From Larix sibirica (lineage: Eukaryota > Streptophyta > Pinopsida > Pinales > Pinaceae): DNA of 22,322 bases. How positions within the stretch are numbered: position 1 is the first letter of the stretch; every line of letters begins with the position of its first letter. The position numbers were made by a program, and so were the translations under genes. This document shows, piece by piece, positions 18,751 to 22,322 of the stretch. Where the stretch lies: NCBI GenBank assembly GCA_004151065.3, contig NWUY0300102151.1, positions 1 to 22,322 of the forward strand, written 5' to 3'. The notes under the pieces are model-generated. The model was not told the origin of the DNA. It saw only the letters and a program-made list of their open reading frames with translations, and did not search any database.

Positions 18751-19079
18751 TGTATGTTGGGTGGGAGGCTACTAGGTATGAGTTGAGTGGAATGATAATG
18801 ACCACCATATGAAGGGGGTAATCCTTTGGGACTATCAAATATGGATTGGTGTTTTTCTAAGAATAACTACATGTAAGAAGGAATGGGTTGAAAAGGGGTC
18901 TCAAAATATTGAATGGCATGGAATTGTACCACATGACCCTTTTTAAGAATCTTTTCCATATGGTATGAATTGATAGTCTTTGGAGATCTAACTATAATTC
19001 CTTTGAGAGTGAAACTACGCCTTTCCTATTGGAAACTCATGTATATGGAACCAAAACCTATGGTGATAGGCTGTAATGT

Positions 19080-19352
19080 TCATAACCATTCAACACCTAA
19101 AACAATATCACAACCACCCATGTTGATAGTAAACATGTGAGTTTCGAGGGAATAGTCACCCATTTGAAGCCACACATTTTCACAACAACCCCTGCATTTC
19201 ATAGATCCTCCATTGGAAATCATGATTTGGAAGTTGTTCAAAGCATGGATATAATAGTTCATTTCTTGGGATACTCGAAGATGAATAAATTTATGTGTGC
19301 TACCACTACCAATTAAGACAATGACCTTGCAATGTTTTAGGTAACCAATCAA
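19080..19352 (-). pseudogene. Gypsy aspartic protease, active site lost
   Basis: An open 90-codon stretch gives VIVLIGSGSTHKFIHLRVSQ and ends GGCDIVLGVEWL. In this family the first block is normally LIDSGSTHNF, with the Asp as catalytic residue. Here it is Gly at residue 15. The closing ADVVLGVQWL-type block is well kept. The enzyme would process the Gag-Pol polyprotein in an active copy. Confidence 0.88.
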
Positions 19353-19532
19353 TTTGAGGGTTTAGGGGGTAGAAAGTCCAATCAAGTCATGCAAAGAGAT
19401 CTAGGGTTCCTCCTTCAAAAAATCGAGATGAGGAATTTATTTCATGGGTGTATGAGGGACGTCATGGATTCTAGCATCAACTTCCTCCTCAAAAGTGTCC
19501 TTTGAAATGGCCATAAAGAGATTTTTCTCCTT

Positions 19533-20327
19533 ACATTTATGTCTAGGAGAATATTTCTCATCACAACTATAGCAAAAAAGTTTGAGTTGGTACTCCGTCA
19601 TTTCAAATCATGTTAAATTTTGGATCGTGAGAAGTGGAGAGGATGGGGAGGAATTAGTATAATAGAATGTAGGGGATGAGAACGGGGAATAAATGGGCCT
19701 TTTCTATTTAAGCATTCATCAACTTTTGGGCTTCTCTAGATCTGTGAGTGAAATCCAGCCACATAGTAGGACGAGTGATTAAGACCTTTGCATGTATCTC
19801 TTCTTTCAAATCACTAATGAAACATTCCTCGTAAAAGGTATCAAATATGCCTTCAGTGCAAATGGCTAGATGCTCAAAAGATGAGATGAAATATGCAACT
19901 ATGCCCGATTGTTAGAGCTTGGTGAGCTACCCCAAATCATGATAGTATTTTTGAAAACAGTCATAGTGATCGTAAACAAATCATGTCCAAGCAATATAAC
20001 CCTGGTAGGATTTATTGTGCCATTGCCAACATTGCTATCCTTCATGATCTAAATATAAGACAAGACACCCATTCTAGGGTTCATCATATCATCTATGATG
20101 TCATGCAAGGAAAAGTAATGTTCTATTTGAATGATCCATTCTGTGGGGTTTGACCCATCGAATTTGGTGATATCTATTTTAGGAAGTATGTGCCACATTT
20201 GAGGTATCTGATCATAGAAAATCGAGGTGGAGTGAGGCCCATTAATATTGTATGAGATAACCCCTTCCTCGTGAGAGGGACAATCTAATTCAAGGTAGCT
20301 CGAAGATGATGAAGGAAAGAATTTCAT
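19533..20327 (-). pseudogene. Gypsy gag, broken, with zinc knuckle
   Basis: The N-terminal part is open from 20327 to 20049 and contains LPKIDITKFDGSNPTEWIIQ and EHYFSLHDI, the conserved chromovirus gag block (FDGxNPxxWI...YF). The frame is then broken. Downstream, CYSCDEKYSPRHKC (19533-19574) is the zinc knuckle, close to the CFxCDEKYSPGHRC usual in this group and with all four metal ligands present. Gag would form the particle and bind the RNA. Confidence 0.85.
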
Positions 20328-21139
20328 GGATTGGGTTATCTAGTCAAACTTGTGTTGCAACTCATCATGTAGTGTTTCTAGTTAGGACATTTGTGAGATA
20401 GCTCACCTCCTTGAGTGTTATCCATAGGGGAAACAAGTCCACAATAAAGAGGTATAGAAGAGGGGTACCAATGTGATCAAATCGGTACAAGGATTTTGTT
20501 GAGATGGGTCTGCAACATGGGTGTGGGAAAGACCCAGATTAATTTTTTTTTTAAATTTCTACTCCTAGTGGGTTGTACTCCCACCCAAATATTGCCATGC
20601 TAACAAAATTCTCAAATTATTAATACTGCAATTCATGGTCTGGTCACATAGGTCAAGGCTTCTAGTGTCCTAAGGGTAAAGGAGTGGTAGGTGCTATAGC
20701 TCTCTAATGTACTTGAAGGATCTAAAACTAGTACTCAACCCAATATCTCAAGGAACTAACTAAGGAGGCTCGATTGTTCCCTCAACCATACTACCCAACT
20801 ACCTAGGCACTAGAGAGTAATATTCCCGAGTGCTCTGTTTGGTGCCACTATAACAACAAAACAACCTATTGGGTTATATAAGGTAGGTTTCAGGATGACA
20901 ACAAGACTTTCGATATACTTGAGGGTATGTGGAAGTGAATTTCCATATATAGTTGTTGATTGATGCAATATTACTTGAAGGGGTACCAGCAAGGGTTACA
21001 AGGGTGTCCAACCAAGTGAAATCTCTTTTAGTTCATGCATGTAGTCTTCCTTAACTACATATTTACCCGTTGAATGACAAATTTACCTACTAATGTCTCC
21101 AGACTTAAAGATTTTCTAAAATTTTCAGCACATGAAGTA
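20328..21139 (-). other. Leader between primer-binding site and gag
   Basis: No protein-like frame on either strand. This is the untranslated leader of the gypsy element, perhaps with the extreme N-terminus of gag near 20400. Confidence 0.55.
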
Positions 21140-21150
21140 CTTTGATACCA
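21140..21150 (-). promoter_or_regulatory. Primer-binding site of the gypsy element
   Basis: Minus-strand TGGTATCAAAG starts four bases after the LTR end (...ATAACA, TTTA, then TGGTATCAAAG). It matches the initiator-Met tRNA primer-binding site TGGTATCAGAG at ten of eleven bases. Confidence 0.75.
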
Positions 21151-21154
21151 TAAA

Positions 21155-21593
21155 TGTTATGCACTTTAAAAGCAAAATTGGAAATTTAGAGTAGAAATAA
21201 TAGAATAAAACAATATTTCACAATGTAAAGTATAAATTACCATAGCAAGAGACAATAGCAGATAATAAAATATCACAAGAGTAATACTTTTTTTGATGAA
21301 AACAATGTTCACAAGCCTCTTTGAGGGGGAAACCTCCAATTATGAAATACTTCACAACATATTGTTACATTTCTTTTACTGATATATACAGTTTCTAGTG
21401 AAATAAATTTTTAGTAGGCAGAACCTTCTAGTAAGCCTTCTTAGTGAAGGGACTTTCTAGTAGGTGCAACCTTCTAGTAAGTTTTGTTAGAAATATTGTT
21501 TTACACTATATAATTTATGGGTCTTATTTAATGTAGATGGCCTTAATACATAACAACCTATCTATTTAAGGAGGTTAGAGTAGGACCCTAACA
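21155..21593 (-). repeat. 5' LTR of the gypsy element
   Basis: The LTR is 439 bp, starting TGTTAGGGTCC on the minus strand and ending with ATAACA before the primer-binding site. Two 46-bp units (start points 21411 and 21457) correspond to the three in the other LTR. A TATATA word near 21383 fits the promoter position. It lacks the SINE-like insert. Confidence 0.92.
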
Positions 21594-21598
21594 TATAT

Positions 21599-22322
21599 TT
21601 AATAATGATCATAATTACCTAAGATTTACATTAATGATTTTACTTTATTTTGATATAAATAAGAGTTTTCGCTAGTTATTTTTAATTTCTTATCATTTTA
21701 TATAAAAAAAATATTCTTCCATAATTACTTGGATTCGCAAATGCAATACATTGTAGGTGCGCACATGCCCTTACTTTTCTTTTCTTTCAACTTGTCAATA
21801 TTGTTATTATTAGTTTCTTCTTCGATTATTCCAATAATTATAATAGTAATTCCATTAAATTGGATACAAAGACAATGCTATTAGGTATTATAGCTTTAAT
21901 ATTTTTTCTTATGTTATACCATTTTTTAAAAAATGTAAAAAAGAAAATCCTACTATAATCCTCAAAACTTTCAAGATCTTCATCACTTTTCTTTTGTATG
22001 TGCAATAATGATTAGCTTATCATATAGAGTAAATCAAAGTTAGGATTTAATTTGATTTAATCCCATAGTGCATAACATATGGTGTGTAACTTACCACAAC
22101 AATTTTATTGGGTATTAAAGATTACGTATATGAGCTATTTTATATGTGCATGATTTTGTAATAAACATTATGTATAGAAGCTATTTTATATATATATATT
22201 ATGTATTAATAATTATAATAATAATTCTATTTTTAATTGTGCCGAGTGAAACGATAATTAAAAATAAATAATTAAAAAAATTTATGTCATACTTAATTTA
22301 TATTAAAACATTCCAAACATTC
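21599..22322. other. AT-rich right flank, no gene seen
   Basis: No coding signal. A 46-bp tandem duplication is visible at 22121-22166 and from 22167 (attacgtatatgagctatttt against attatgtatagaagctatttt). The rest is low-complexity A/T. Confidence 0.5.

Larger units (their letters stand above)
9264..21598 (-). mobile_element. Ty3/gypsy chromovirus, complete but defective, with nested inserts
   Basis: Full-length LTR retrotransposon on the minus strand spanning 9269-21593. A 5-bp target duplication TATAT is present at 9264-9268 and 21594-21598. On the minus strand the 5' LTR (21155-21593) starts TGTTAGGGTCC and ends ATAACA. It is followed by a primer-binding site, gag, protease, RT, RNase H, integrase and a chromodomain, then a polypurine tract (AAGGGCGGAGCA) and the 3' LTR (9269-9984). 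The gag-PR-RT-RH-INT-chromodomain order defines the chromovirus lineage of Ty3/gypsy. The 12.3-kb span includes a SINE-like insert and a 6.1-kb nested element. Without them about 6 kb remains, the normal size. Every coding part has stops or frameshifts, so it cannot move by itself. Confidence 0.93.

Overview
The window looks like nuclear DNA of a land plant, most likely a seed plant. It is AT-rich, intergenic and crowded with decayed retroelements. The only intact host gene I can recognise is an intronless F-box gene of the SLY1/GID2 gibberellin-signalling type (minus strand, 6744-7184). The repeat load would suit a conifer-sized genome, but nothing in the sequence proves that lineage. No prokaryotic features, rRNA, tRNA or CRISPR were seen.

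Left part (1-9263): possible 3' end or UTR of an unidentified gene (1-850), an LTR-like promoter stretch (about 1890-2700), a MITE-like segment, a 130-bp tandem duplication, two decayed LINE RNase H fragments on the minus strand (3533-4560 and 5779-5960), a 66-bp tandem repeat carrying a perfect hairpin, the F-box gene with 38-bp repeats just past its stop, its upstream region with a G-box, a perfect 40-bp tandem duplication, and a decayed protein-coding stretch (8351-8803) with six internal stops.

Right part (9264-21598): one old minus-strand Ty3/gypsy chromovirus with a matching TATAT target duplication on both sides. Its 5' LTR is 21155-21593, followed by a PBS, gag, protease, RT, RNase H, integrase and a chromodomain. 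Its 3' LTR is 9269-9984. All coding parts are broken and several catalytic residues are lost. Three later insertions sit inside it. A SINE-like unit lies in the 3' LTR (9317-9529). A minus-strand non-autonomous LTR element (about 10060-16180) splits the chromodomain. A plus-strand, 2.66-kb non-autonomous LTR element (13159-15814, ATATT target duplication) lies inside the 5' LTR of that second element. Removing the inserts leaves about 6 kb, the usual size of a chromovirus. A 907-base run of N (10524-11430) interrupts the second element and is flanked by two near-identical 82-bp segments.

The order of events is therefore gypsy first, then the second element, then the third, with the SINE arriving after the gypsy at an unknown time. 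From 21599 to the end I see only AT-rich DNA with one short 46-bp duplication. I did not find a convincing new biological system. The most informative content is the resolved nesting, the odd GTCGA-rich non-autonomous elements, and the hidden pseudogene at 8351-8803.
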